From NCBI GenBank assembly GCA_023525715.1, contig CM042016.1, forward strand, positions 60,611,882-60,675,881: a stretch of DNA of 64,000 bases, read 5' to 3'. The translations under genes and the position numbers were made by a program. The notes under the pieces are model-generated. The model was not told the DNA's origin and did not search any database. It saw only the letters and a list, made by a program, of their open reading frames with translations. Below are positions 11,457 to 21,429 of this stretch, piece after piece (position 1 is the first letter of the stretch; every line of letters starts with the position of its first letter). Origin of the DNA: Cichorium intybus. Its lineage: Eukaryota; Streptophyta; Magnoliopsida; Asterales; Asteraceae.

Positions 11457-11862
11457 CGACCCTCTCAATGGCCTCTTGACTTTCCCAAGGTGTATGCCCT
11501 TCCATCACATATTCACATGATGTAGGTTTACACACCATATCATTTGTATAAAAATTACTCGCCTCAGGTTCTGGCGAGGGTGATGAACATTTCCAATTTT
11601 CCTCTAACTGATCTAAAGAAGCTTGCATTCTTACAAGAGCATCAGCCTTGTCCTTCTGCTATTGGTGGGTGTAATACATGAGTACCCAAAGTCGGGCCCA
11701 AATTGCAGGATTTTCAGGCTGAGATGACTCCTCCGTCCGCCATCCATTGTCATCGGATGATCCATTGTAGCAATCATCCTCGTAATAGGTGTCGGCCGGA
11801 TTTTCATAATACTCAAAATATTGATCCGGATACATGTAATCGCCCATTATGAAGACGTACAC
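11457..11862 (-). pseudogene. Athila-type leader-proximal acidic ORF, first half
   Basis: Begins on the minus strand about 80 nt inside the tRNA-Asp PBS with MYVFIMGDYMYPDQYFEYYE, is rich in Asp, Glu and Tyr, and changes frame near 11630-11660. It then reads EGHTPWESQEAIERVEN up to the chromovirus insertion. The rest lies at 2010-2505. No domain is recognised. The location just inside the PBS fits the start of the internal region. Confidence 0.5.
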
Positions 11863-11944
11863 ATACCAGAAATCAAAGAACTAAAATCAAATATCAAAAA
11901 TCAGAAGCTAAGTCCTACAGATCACCTAATCTCAAGCTCACAAC

Positions 11945-11962
11945 TCCCCGACAACGGCGCCA
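11945..11962 (-). other. Primer-binding site, tRNA-Asp
   Basis: On the minus strand it reads TGGCGCCGTTGTCGGGGA, one mismatch from the tRNA-Asp primer site typical of Athila and Tat elements. It lies 5 nt inside the LTR. Confidence 0.85.
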
Positions 11963-11967
11963 AAATT

Positions 11968-13087
11968 TGACACGCCTAGGTCGTCGTGCGGTCAAAAATA
12001 AGAAAATAACCTAACACACACACTAGCACAGTGGTAGTCAGGCTTGATCCGCAGGAGTTACGTGGTCAAGTCAGGTGACAGATTACAAACTATAGTATCA
12101 CGCTATAGTAGAGGACCTAGTTTCAAAGCTTTTGACTTCTAAACCCAGAAAACATGAACCAAAGCAAATCCAAACACGCATAAACTAAAACTAAACTTCC
12201 AAACAAACCTAGTCACTACTGAAATCAGAAGTACATCTCTAATTCAGAAGCAAGCAAAGGTATCCAAACAATCAAACACCATGGCATAAACTAAACCAAT
12301 AACTAAGGTTCAACTGAACAGTCACTGGCTAAAGTTCAAACCACAAAGGCTAACCTAGTTGGGCACTGAAATCAGCAAGGGAAGTCAGTCCAATCAAGGT
12401 AAAAACAACATTCAAACACAATCCAAGCAAACACAATCCAATATTAAGCATAAAAACACCGAAAAATAAATATTACTTGTAACCAAATGATTCTCATTAA
12501 CCAAAACGAATTCCAATGATCCAATACAGTAACCAACACTGAAAAACAATAAACTAAAATGCTCAAGGTCAGTGGTTGTCACTCCTAAAGACCGTAGCCA
12601 CTAATGCTAACTAATACTAAAAAGAAATTAAATTCTAAAACATAGAAATACCAAATGTGAAGTTGCAGAAGCTTAATCACGGAGTCAAAGAGCCTTCATG
12701 TCGATTTTTCGTCGGGTATTTGCTAGGGTTTTCGGCTGGGAATGCCTCTATTTATAGTTGCAAATTTCCCGCAGCCGCGCCGCGCAATTAAGAAAACCGC
12801 GGCGTGCGTACTAATCTTCTCCCGTTTTATCGGCATTTAAATTTGTTCCACCGCCTTAGATCCGCGTCGCGCCTTCTTGATTTCCGCGGCACGCGTATGT
12901 ATTTTCCTGATTTTTATCTTCTTCTTCAACTTTCTCCATTTTGCACGCTTTTGGTCCCTGTTTTCATTATTTTCTTCCAAACAAGTACTGGCACGAAAAG
13001 TGAGAATACCACGATATATATGATATAATTTCACTAAGAATAGGGCTCAACAACGACTAAAATATGTAATATCACTAGGCGTTGTCA
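11968..13087 (-). repeat. 5' LTR of the Athila-type element (1120 bp)
   Basis: On the minus strand it starts TGACAACGCCTAG at 13087 and ends with the complement of TGACACGCCTAGG at 11968, so the termini are near-perfect inverted repeats. A minus-strand TATAAATA box lies at 12749-12756. CpG-rich words (CCGCGCCGCGC, CCGCGGC, CGCGTCGCG) cluster just downstream of the TATA box in 12770-12900. The sequence beyond 13087 is Copia integrase, which fixes the boundary. Confidence 0.8.
12749..12756 (-). promoter_or_regulatory. TATA box of the Athila-type LTR
   Basis: CTATAAATAG on the minus strand, with orientation matching the PBS. Confidence 0.65.
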
Positions 13088-13990
13088 GCCATTTTGTTGT
13101 GGTCTATAAGGTGCTGAGAAGTTGTGCTCTATCCTTTTTAAGGCTAGAAATTCTTCGATTTGCCCATTGTTGAACTCAGTTCCATTGTCACTTCGGATTC
13201 TTCTTACAGGTAGTTGTATCTTGAGCTCAACTGATGTGATGAAGTTTCGGAGCTCTAAAAAGGTGTCTGATGTTAATCTTAAGAAGAATACCCGGGTGAA
13301 TCAGGAGTAATCGTCCACAATAACCAAGATATATTTCTTATGATTCAGACTTGCAACAGTTGATGGACCACAAAGATCAATGTGAAGAAGTTCGAGTGGG
13401 TGAGTGATGCTTGAATCTGTGATTGTCTTGTGAGGTTTCTTCTTCTGCTTGCCTAGTGCACATGCAGTACATAAGTTTTCATTGTCAAACTTCAGAAGTG
13501 GCATACCTCTTAGCATTTCTCCGTTTCTCCGGTTACCAGTTGATTCATGTATCGGAAGTTGAGATGTGCTAGTTTCCGATGCCAGAGCCAGCTTACTTTG
13601 GAATGGGCTTTTGATAGAAGGCATAGCCTAGGCTTTCCGAGGAACATGGAGATATCTAAAGGAAACATGTTGAGTTGTTTTGGAGATTTCACTAAGCATC
13701 TGTCTCTGGTACCGGTCATTATATAGCTAAATTCGTTATCAAATTCTACTCGGAGACCGGTACTGACTAATTGTCCTACGCTGACAAGATTGTATTTGAT
13801 TCCAAGAACGTAGGCAACTTTCTGAATGGTGAAGTTCCCATTTGTTAGTACACCATATCCTTTGATGATGCCGTTTGCATCGTTTCCGAATGTAACGTAT
13901 CCTCCAAAATTAACTTCTCGATAATCTCTCAGAAACTCTAATCTTCCGGTCATATGCATGGAGCAGGCACTGTCAATAAGCCATTCGTCA
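13088..13990 (-). pseudogene. Copia 1 protease, GAG-pre-integrase and integrase N-terminal part
   Basis: Starting near 13990 the minus strand reads DEWLIDSACSMHMTG, the protease active site with Asp-Ser-Ala in place of Asp-Ser-Gly. Then come CF-type protease sequence to 13510, LWHRKLAHLNFRYMNQL (GAG-pre-integrase), CTACALGKQKKKPHK, and LLHIDLCGPSTVASLNHKKY with the first catalytic Asp and IVDDYS. A TGA at about 13307 interrupts VDDYS-FTRVFFLR. The sequence continues with IRSDNGTEFNN (second Asp) and APYRPQQNG ending at 13088. A frameshift lies near 13520-13620. The remaining integrase, RT and RNase H are beyond the nested Athila element. Confidence 0.85.
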
Positions 13991-15845
13991 TCCTGCTCTT
14001 CCGTGCTAAATGCCTGAAAATCAGATAGTTAGTTTGGGCACCCAAAATTGTTTGGACCCATTTGTTTTTCTAGACATGGAAGAATTGTTTTTGACTGTTT
14101 GGATGGAATAAGTTTCAGTTTCAGGGATATAGATGGTTGATTTTGGTTCCGAAATGGATGATTTGACAACCCATTTTTGAACAAATCTTCTTGAAGGTTT
14201 CTAAAAAACAATTTTTGTTTCATAATTGAAAGTTTTTCTTTTGGTAGCAAAAGATGTTTTTGTAGTATGATTGCAACAATGATAGCAAGTATTAGTTTGT
14301 TGTCGTTTCAATATTTTCGGAATTGTTTGAAAGCGATCGGAGTTTTGATTTTTGGTTCCGACAGTGTTCTGATTTTGCTTGTTGCTTCTCATAATATCAG
14401 AAGATGAAATTTTTGGTTTCAAAATCTCAGCCTCGGATCTCTTAGCTATTGCAGAGACATTTTGTGCTATTTTCGTATTTTTTATTTTTGGAAATTTTGA
14501 GTTGTAATCTAAGTTGTTGATATTTTGATGATACTAAATGGGTTTGATATGTGGAGTCGGAAGTAATCCCTTGTGGATATACTTGCGTGATGTCGGAGGA
14601 GTACATTTCTGAGTATGACTTGGAATGATGAGAGTTGATTTGGCTTTAGGTTTTCTCTGAGTGTAGAAACAATTTCTTTGATCATTTCTTGCATGGGATC
14701 GAGTTGATCGGAGATCTTTTCGGTTTAAGATTGGTTTTACTCCATTTTTAGTTAGATTTTGTCCCTTTCCTTTTTGAAAAATCTCTCATGGAGAGGAGTA
14801 AGATAAAGAATCATTCAAAGAGTCTGATTCTTCATGATTGACTTTAAGTTTTTCGAGCGAATGTTTGTCCGGATTGGAAGTGTTTGAAAAATTAAGTTGT
14901 AATACATCTATATATGACTTAGTGCCGGAACACGATGGTTCAGACGTCATATTAGATGTGTTAACAATATTGGGATTTTTAATTGTGATTCTGTTAAAAT
15001 CGTTTTTAATGATGACATTACTCGGACGTTTCCCAATTTCGATTTCCATATCAACATTTTCTTCTTTAGAATTTTTCGAGTCAAGTCGATATGACATGGA
15101 TTAAATTCGTCAGTAACACAGTTACTTTGCAGATTTTCGAAGAACGAGTGTTGTTGAGAATTCAATGATGGATTGTTTGGGACCGAGGTCAGATGTTTAG
15201 GCATGAATGGGACCGAAGTTATGGACAATTTGTTGCTTTCGGCAGTGGCCTCTTCCGAGAAATATGAGAAGGGTATTCTGACTCCTTCTTTTAAGTCAGA
15301 AATGGCATTTTCTGTGGGAGTTTTTGAGACGTTTTTGGTTAAGTCCTCATCGTGTTTTTCATCATATTCATTCGTTGGATATTAAAAGAAAGGACTTTGT
15401 TTGTTATGGATGGGATACTTTTTATTTGTGGATTTTCTTGCCTATCCCCAATTGAACGTATTCTCAAAAGAATTAGTATTTGCAGGAGATTTGAAAATTT
15501 CAGTTCCATGGTACAACTGATCCACTAATTTCTTGAGTCTTACATTATCGCTTCGGGCTATATCCCTTTACGATGTCAAAATCTGATTTGAATTTTCTAA
15601 CAAATTCCTAGAAGTCTGTTCGATTTTCAAATCAGCAGTAAGTTTATCACAAAATAGTTTCTTATCCTCTAGCCTACTTTTTAACTTCATCACTTCGTCA
15701 TACCCGTCATCCCTTTCCTCAAGAACCCGCTGATGAGTAGCTAATGCATCTGCACAGGTGTTAGATATTTTTTCTAGAGTAGGTTCTAGATTATTAGAGT
15801 AAATATGATGTGTATGAAGCATGTTACGTACCTGTTTGATGATAC
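13991..15845 (-). pseudogene. Copia 1 gag-to-protease linker, degenerate
   Basis: A Ser/Asn/Lys-rich coding remnant in several frames. 15568-15849 is a helical, Glu/Lys-rich segment (LEKISNTCADALATHQRVLEE) likely to form a coiled coil. 14786-15228 and 14029-14422 are low-complexity stretches. I recognise no enzyme domain. It occupies the place of the long region between the zinc knuckle and protease seen in the other Copia elements of this window. Confidence 0.5.
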
Positions 15846-17517
15846 TCATTCCTTTGCAGTTTTGTGGTTGACCATATAAGCATAGTTCTTTGGCATGGAG
15901 GAGGAAGTGGATTCAGCAATGTCCTTTTCTAACCCTGGGATCGGAGTTTTTGAATTTGCATGCACCATCATGCATTCGCCAAAGCCTTTTCCTCTTTTTT
16001 TCTTATTCTCAAAGTGTTCGTCTTCATCACCCGAAGACCAGATTTCAACATTTGTAGATGCAACAAACGCCTTAACCTTTTCTTCTTCTTTCTCCTTTGA
16101 ATAGTTCCTTGGGGCTCGGCAGTCTGTGGTTTGGTGCCAGAGTCCTCCGTAGTTGTGACACTTGATCACTTCAGCTTCGTTCTTTTCAGGTGTGTGAGCT
16201 TGGTTGGTGTTGACAACTGGTGCTTTTGGTTTCTCCTGATGCTGCTCTTCAGGTTTCGAATAGTATCGATTTTGTCCTGAGTGATGGTGTCCTTTCCTAT
16301 AGTTGTATCTTGATTGATATCCAGCATTTTGGTTAGAAGAACGAAAGTTTTTCTTTGGACTGGAGTAAGATGGAATTCGGTTAAATTTCTAACTAATCAT
16401 AGCAATTTCGTGTTGGTAAGCAGCTTCTTCAGCTTCGTCATATTCTGAATAGTGTGATTCTGAGGTTTGGATTGGAGCAGGAAGAGCAAGGGTTGGAGTT
16501 TTAGATTGAATGGAAATTTGAGAAGTTGGAGGTGGTTGATATTGTACCATCGGAGCCTGATAGTATGATGGGTAAGAAATTTGTGGTTGTGAGGGATGAT
16601 AAGAAGGGATTTGAGTTGGTTGCTGAGCTGATTGACTTGGTGTATTCTGAGGTACCGAGTCGTTTTGATTGTTTGCAGTCGTCAAATAGATAGGCTGCTG
16701 ATTTGTTTGTTGGTACTGTATGAGCTGTTGAGGAGTGTTGCCTATCATCTGATGATTTTGTTCTACAACCAATGCCAAGGGTCCTCCTAGTTGTAGTTGT
16801 TGCTGATATTCCTTTATGTCATGTTCCTGTCCTACAAGATTATTGTAAAGTCGATACATATTGTAGGTTTTTAATTTTCCTGAGTCTTGAAGAATTATTT
16901 TGACAAGCCTCCAGTCTTTTCCTAGTCCTTCACGAAATCGGAGATTGATCTCCTGATTGGACCTCTCTGCTCCTGAACTTGGGAGTCTTTTGACAATTAT
17001 GGAGAAGCGAGTGAATGCTTGTCTTAATGATTCTCCGACAAAAGTTGTAAAGTGGTTGTACTCAGAAAGACTTGACACCAGTTTTTGATCTTTTCCTTCC
17101 TCCGTTCCTAGGAACATATTTTGCAGAATAACCCAAATTTGTTGGGCTGTTGTGCAGTTTTAAATTAAGATCAAATGGTTCCGGAGGAATACCGCATTGA
17201 ATTTCAGTAAATGCAATTTGATCGTTGTCCATTTTCTCAATGTCAAGGGGAGTTAATCTTGGCTTAGGAGCACCACCTAGAGCTTCTTCAGCAGTGTCAG
17301 CTCTAGTGGTGTAGTTAGGGACATGAGGTCCCTCCTCAATAGAACGACATATGTCTTTTCCCTGTGTTTTGAGATAGTTGTGCATTCTAGATGCCCAACC
17401 ATTATACTCAGTAGGAACGAGTATAGGAGCTCGGTTGGAACTTCCGACACTATTTGCAACATTTATAGAATAATTCATGTGCATTTTAGAAGAAGTTTTG
17501 AACTGTTTGATACTCAA
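15846..17517 (-). pseudogene. Copia 1 gag with zinc knuckle
   Basis: It starts at about 17517 (MSIKQFKTSSKMHMNYS), followed by LVPTEYNGWASRMHNYLKTQ, the usual Copia gag N-terminal motif. A frameshift near 17110 leads into the UBN2-like capsid region (ESLRQAFTRFSIIVKRL, NLRFREGLGKDWRLV), then a Gln/Pro/Tyr-rich segment at 16389-16750. The zinc knuckle at about 16140-16165 reads CHNYGGLWHQTTDC, so the second cysteine is replaced by Tyr. Gag would package element RNA; this copy is broken. Confidence 0.8.
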
Positions 17518-17640
17518 GAAAGAATTTTAAAGATTTTGAGCTACAATAGCATGCAAGGTCCACAGAGGATTCTAAGGTTGTTGCTGTAGGCAGGGCTTAG
17601 AGCAAACTTGTCACTTAGAACCTTATAGACAGCTATTCAG

Positions 17641-17652
17641 GCTCAGATACCA
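17641..17652 (-). other. Primer-binding site of Copia 1 (tRNA-Met type)
   Basis: Minus strand TGGTATCTGAGC, one change from TGGTATCAGAGC, two nt inside the LTR end. Confidence 0.8.
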
Positions 17653-18330
17653 ATTGTTATCACCAAATAATCTAAGTAAGATGCGGAAAGATTAAGATTG
17701 TGGAAAGTAAAGTTCCGAGACTGTAAGGTTTCGGAGCTGGAAAAGTCCGAAGACTTGAGATGGATGCGGAATAATAGTAAGGAAATAATACTTAGAATAG
17801 ATCTTAATAGCTCAACAATAAATAGAGTGAATTAACAGTTAGAGAACAAGAAATATGAAGATGGAGAGATAAAGGTACTAGAGATGTAAAGGCAGTAAGA
17901 AATGCAGATAAGAACAAGAGAATTAATGAAATGAGAGATTATATTGATAATGGTAAAAGCTTTACACAAGATCTCTCAAACTCATGAGGACTGAAGATGG
18001 ACTTGATCTCCCTTTTATAGACTAAGGGAAGACCTTCGGATAAAGACCTATGGACTGAAGAGCAGACAACACGTCTCTCTTCACTCAGACAACATGGATA
18101 ACTCTAATATAATAATACAATGTCAGACTAGGCTGGCTATAGCTATAATACAATATTAGATTAAGTACAACCGACATGCTTCTAAAAGGCCACGCCTGAT
18201 CTAGTCTAATCATATCCTATAAGTTGAAGTGCTTATCCTTTGTCTTATCTTCGAGATGATCTTGACATCTTCAGTCTTCTTTGTAGAATGATTAAGTATA
18301 TTTGTTCCTATACGTTGTTCATATTGATAG

Positions 18331-18355
18331 TCCGAAATCCAAAGAGGATTTCGGA
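18331..18355. promoter_or_regulatory. LTR hairpin 1 (TCCGAAATCC stem)
   Basis: TCCGAAATCC, 5-nt loop, GGATTTCGGA: perfect 10-bp arms. A second copy of the same stem lies 160 bp away in the same U3. Confidence 0.6.
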
Positions 18356-18493
18356 GTCATGGCATTACTGAATCAGACTGTCTTAGGAACATGATCTTGT
18401 TGGTATTGATTGATCTTCTGAGTTAGTTCGGAGTATGGACTTCAAAACTATGAGAGTCGTACCTTCTGATCTTGGCGTTGAGTTAAACGGAGT

Positions 18494-18519
18494 TCCGAAA
18501 TCCATGTCTGGATTTCGGA
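18494..18519. promoter_or_regulatory. LTR hairpin 2 (TCCGAAATCCA stem)
   Basis: TCCGAAATCCA, 4-nt loop TGTC, TGGATTTCGGA: perfect 11-bp arms in the U3 of Copia 1. Confidence 0.6.
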
Positions 18520-18609
18520 CCTTGTTAGAATATTTTGTACAACTCTTTCAAAAACATAATTAGGTGAATAACATATTCAAGAAATAACTATTACTTAAAC
18601 ATTCATAAC

Positions 18610-19748
18610 AAATACCTTGTTTATCATTCCATCAAAATAATGACATTAGAAATACTTAAACAAACACACTAAACACCGAGTTGGTCAATGATTCGGTTTT
18701 AGCACTAACACACATCTTGGTGACATCATTCAAAATTCAAAATTTCGCGCCTGATAAATTTTATCGTCCAAATCACCAGATAGAAACTTCGCACAATGAA
18801 ACCAGAGTTAGAAAAATCAATAGCAATTTTTGTGCAAGGGTGTGCCAAATAAAAAGAAGTAAATCAATATATATCTGGGAAATCTGTGATGTCAGAATGA
18901 GATGAAAGCAGATGGATCCCGGGCAATGATCTCTTCCTTCAGAATCAAGAGAGATTCGGAAGTGCTTGTGTATTTTCCCGTTGAATTACGATCATATGAT
19001 TGTTAAGAATCATTGAAAGGCATCTTTTAGGATTGTGGTTCTCTTTGGGTTGGTTTAGCTTCCTTTCGAATTCCGAAACGTGAGAAATGTCCGAAATCAG
19101 AATAAAGTACTTGTTTGACCAGTGTAGCCATTAATAACAAGTAAGGCGGAAAAAGTTTTTTCTGACAAAGGTAAATGTGGAAATCTCAAGAAAAATAAAA
19201 ACTGGATCTTGTGGGTAAAAACAACATGGTTAAGGTAAATTTCATAAAGATCACGCAAAAAGAAAAAAATTGAGATTTTGCAACTGAGTCCGTTAATTCC
19301 ATAAGGTGATCGGATTTTTGGGTTTCATTCGAAATGGTGGTGAAAACAATTCCGAAATCATAAACATAGATCTGGTGTAACCATCAGTTTTCAGTGGTAA
19401 TGCCGAAAACCTTCATAAGGGTTACAGTTGTATGAAAATAAGTTATGTGGAGAATTGATAGAGTGGCCAAGAAAGGTTGATGAGTCTCACAGCTCATCAT
19501 GGTAAGAATGATTTGCGATCTTTGACTAGAATTTCTGAAATCATATATTGATATTGGTTTCTATTTCAATAATCATCGAATTTCATATTTGGTACTTAGA
19601 TGATCTGGTAAGAGGAATTCCGTCAATTCAAAAGTTTCAGTCAGAGCCAAAAAAAATTTATTTTGATTTTTATAAAAAATGTTGTATAATGCTGACGTAG
19701 GAATCAGTCATCATGAGAAACACATTAATTTCTCAGGCGAAAAAAGAG
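18610..19748. other. Non-coding stretch upstream of the Agenet gene
   Basis: No ORF of substance. It contains scattered TCCGAAA/TTCCGAA words similar to those in the Copia 1 LTR, so part may be degenerate Copia sequence. No LTR terminus or PPT could be identified here. Confidence 0.4.
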
Positions 19749-19756
19749 GGAAACGT

Positions 19757-19861
19757 CCAATCAGGTTTCCAATCAGCCGTCTCTGCCTTAATGACGTGCA
19801 AAAAGTAATTTAATATCTATAATGGGGAAGATGAACCGGTATGTTTCTTGCCTATAAAAAG
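19757..19861 (+). promoter_or_regulatory. Promoter of the Agenet-domain gene
   Basis: Two CCAAT boxes (19757-19761 and 19769-19773), a TGACGTGC element (19792-19799) and a TATA box TATAAAAAG (19853-19861) in canonical spacing, ending about 62 nt before the ATG. The predicted 5' leader is about 40 nt. Confidence 0.65.
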
Positions 19862-19922
19862 AAGTAATTTGTTAGTAGCAGAAACACACACCCGAGAAAA
19901 ATACCATCAGAAGGATAGACAA

Positions 19923-20339
19923 ATGGCTCTTCGTCCCTACAATCGCTTCGACAAGGTGGAAGTAAAAATGCAGGAGGGAGAGTACTCCGGTGGCATATAC
20001 GGTGGTGTGATCATGGGAGTGTGGAATCATCGCTACAAGGTGAAGATGACCACGCTCAATGATGGCGAGAATGGTGGTCCCCTGATGGTTCACACCAGTT
20101 ATCCCTACCTGCAGCCTGTCCCACCAAGAATCTTGGTGGAGTACAAACAGTTCGACCTCGTAGAGGTCTGGCACAGGCGGGGGTGGTGGCTGGCGGTAAT
20201 CACTCGCACAACTCCCCACAATCAGTTCCATGTGGGACTGGCTGACGGGACCCGGCTCTTTGTGGATGAGAGCGAGGTGCGAATCCACCAGGCTTTCCAT
20301 TTGGGTGATCCTCCCATGTGGCACTACTATAATCTGTAG
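19923..20339 (+). CDS. Small protein with two Agenet/Tudor-like domains
   Basis: Uninterrupted single-exon ORF of 138 codons starting MALRPYNRFDKVEV. I chose this ATG because it has a good plant context (GACAAATGGC) and lies about 40 nt downstream of the expected start site; the longer frame has no upstream ATG. Residues about 7-66 form one Agenet-like unit (FDKVEVKMQEGEYSGGIY ... PYLQPVPP) and residues 74-124 a second (FDLVEVWHRRGWWLAVI ... VRIHQAF). The paired aromatic Trp-Trp and the V-E-V/W-x-A pattern are characteristic. Agenet domains belong to the Tudor-like Royal family, which includes readers of methylated histones; binding here is inferred. Coding GC is visibly higher than in the flanks. 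It lies antisense to surrounding Copia remnants, so it may be a host gene or one captured by a retroelement. Confidence 0.75.
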   Translation: MALRPYNRFDKVEVKMQEGEYSGGIYGGVIMGVWNHRYKVKMTTLNDGENGGPLMVHTSYPYLQPVPPRILVEYKQFDLVEVWHRRGWWLAVITRTTPHNQFHVGLADGTRLFVDESEVRIHQAFHLGDPPMWHYYNL

Positions 20340-20389
20340 GAAGATGATGTAATTTCTTCTTTTAATGTCATGTACTTCCTTCCTTAAAT

Positions 20390-20395
20390 AATAAA
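20390..20395 (+). terminator. Polyadenylation signal of the Agenet gene
   Basis: AATAAA about 50 nt after the stop codon. Confidence 0.5.
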
Positions 20396-20661
20396 ATGTT
20401 AACTTCTTTTGCCTTTATGATTCTTTTTCTGCAAACAAAACACAGCCAAAACAAAAACACAGATAAAACAAACAAACGATATTAAAAAGAAAATAAGAGA
20501 AACATTTTTGTTGTTTTTGATAAGTGAAAATAAAAATAAAATTAAAAAGATAATAAAAGAAAATATAAGGAAAAATATACAAAAAGGATACTTCCATTCC
20601 GAATCCATTGATTCATAGGTTTAATTCCGAGGCATTCCGAAATTCGGAATCAGTCGGAATT
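20396..20661. other. AT-rich intergenic stretch with 17-bp palindrome
   Basis: Contains ATTCCGAAATTCGGAAT at 20634-20650 (8-bp arms, one central base) and other ATTCCGA words. No coding capacity that I trust. Confidence 0.5.
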
Positions 20662-21420
20662 TTAGGTAGATTTCGGAACATATTCAGCTTCCATCATTCC
20701 AATTCCTTGCAATATTCGATTGAAAGTGAGTTCAGGTAAGGCCTTGGTAAAAATTTCTGCCAATTGATCTGCTGAGCGTACAAAATAGATTTCAATGTTG
20801 CCATCTTCAACATGATCCTTTATGAAATGGTATCTGAATGCAATGTGCTTGGTCTTGGAGTGGTGCATTGGATTGTGGCAGATCCAAATCGCACTTTCAG
20901 AATCACAGTAAAGTGGAATGTGTTTCATGCTGATCCCATAATCCCTCAGTTCGTTTTGAATCAAAATAATCTGAGAGGTACAGGACGCAGCAACAATGTA
21001 TTATTCTTCAGCTGTAGAGAGTGAAACCCATGTCTGTTTTCTAGATTGCCAGCTCAAAAGCTTGCCATTTAAAAGTTGACATCCTCCTGAGGTGCTTTTC
21101 CGATCTAGTCCACATCCACCAAGATCTGCATCTGAAAATGCTTGTACGAAAAATCCAGATCCTGAAGGATACCATAGTCCAAGTGAAGTTGTCCTCTTCA
21201 GGTATCAGAATATGTTTTTAATAGTAGTGAGATGTGGCTCTCTCGGGTTAGCCTGATATCTAGCACAATAACATATAGCAAACATAATGTCAGGTCGACT
21301 AGAAGTAATGTAAAGAAGTGATAGGCTTCGGACCACTTGGTCCTCCTGTTACTTTCTTATTTCCGTTATGTTTTACAGGGATTTCTGGTTAAGCTTCTTC
21401 AGTAGATGGACGAATGGGAT
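20662..21420 (-). pseudogene. Copia RT C-terminus and RNase H remnant
   Basis: On the minus strand it reads YITSSRPDIMFAICYCARYQANPREP near 21300, DADLGGCGLDRKSTSGGCQ, SLSTAEE followed by an in-frame TAA where a Glu codon fits, then YIVAASCTSQI. LYCDSESAIWICHNPMHHSKTKHI and the terminal DQLAEIFTKALPE end at 20662. These are the RNase H catalytic and C-terminal motifs of Ty1/Copia. A stop at about 21250 (IKNIF-YLKRT) and a frameshift near 21330 make it inactive. The upstream RT, integrase and gag of this copy are missing. Confidence 0.85.
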
Positions 21421-21429
21421 AGGGCATGA

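Larger units (their letters stand above)
1..13087 (-). mobile_element. Athila-type Ty3/Gypsy element, 5' half, carrying a nested chromovirus
   Basis: Components on the minus strand, in transcription order, are: LTR 13087-11968; tRNA-Asp PBS 11962-11945; acidic leader ORF; chromovirus insertion (2506-11451); the rest of the leader ORF; a spacer with the GGGAGGCAACCC motif; and the Athila-type downstream ORF at 886-1. The 3' LTR lies beyond the left edge. No RT, RNase H or integrase belonging to this element is present, so it could only have moved with proteins supplied in trans, or it was deleted after insertion. It was inserted into the integrase of the Copia element at 13088-18609, just after a PQQNG motif. 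Confidence 0.7.
13088..18609 (-). mobile_element. Copia element 1, 5' part (LTR, PBS, gag, protease, start of integrase)
   Basis: On the minus strand, in order: LTR (18609-17655), PBS, gag, long linker, protease, GAG-pre-integrase, and integrase up to PQQNG, where the Athila-type element interrupts it. The remainder lies outside the window. The right LTR boundary is my best estimate from TGTTAT...ATAACA termini. Multiple frameshifts show it is inactive. Confidence 0.8.
17655..18609 (-). repeat. 5' LTR of Copia 1
   Basis: The left end (TGTTATCACC) is fixed by the PBS. The right end at about 18609 (CATAACA) is inferred from matching termini. A minus-strand TATA box CTATAAAAGG lies at 18011-18020. 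Two hairpins with the same stem lie upstream of the TATA box at 18331-18355 and 18494-18519. Confidence 0.7.

Noticed and set aside
19872..20324. 150-codon minus-strand ORF
   Set aside because: A shadow of the Agenet gene; the plus strand has the promoter, the domain pattern and the polyadenylation signal.
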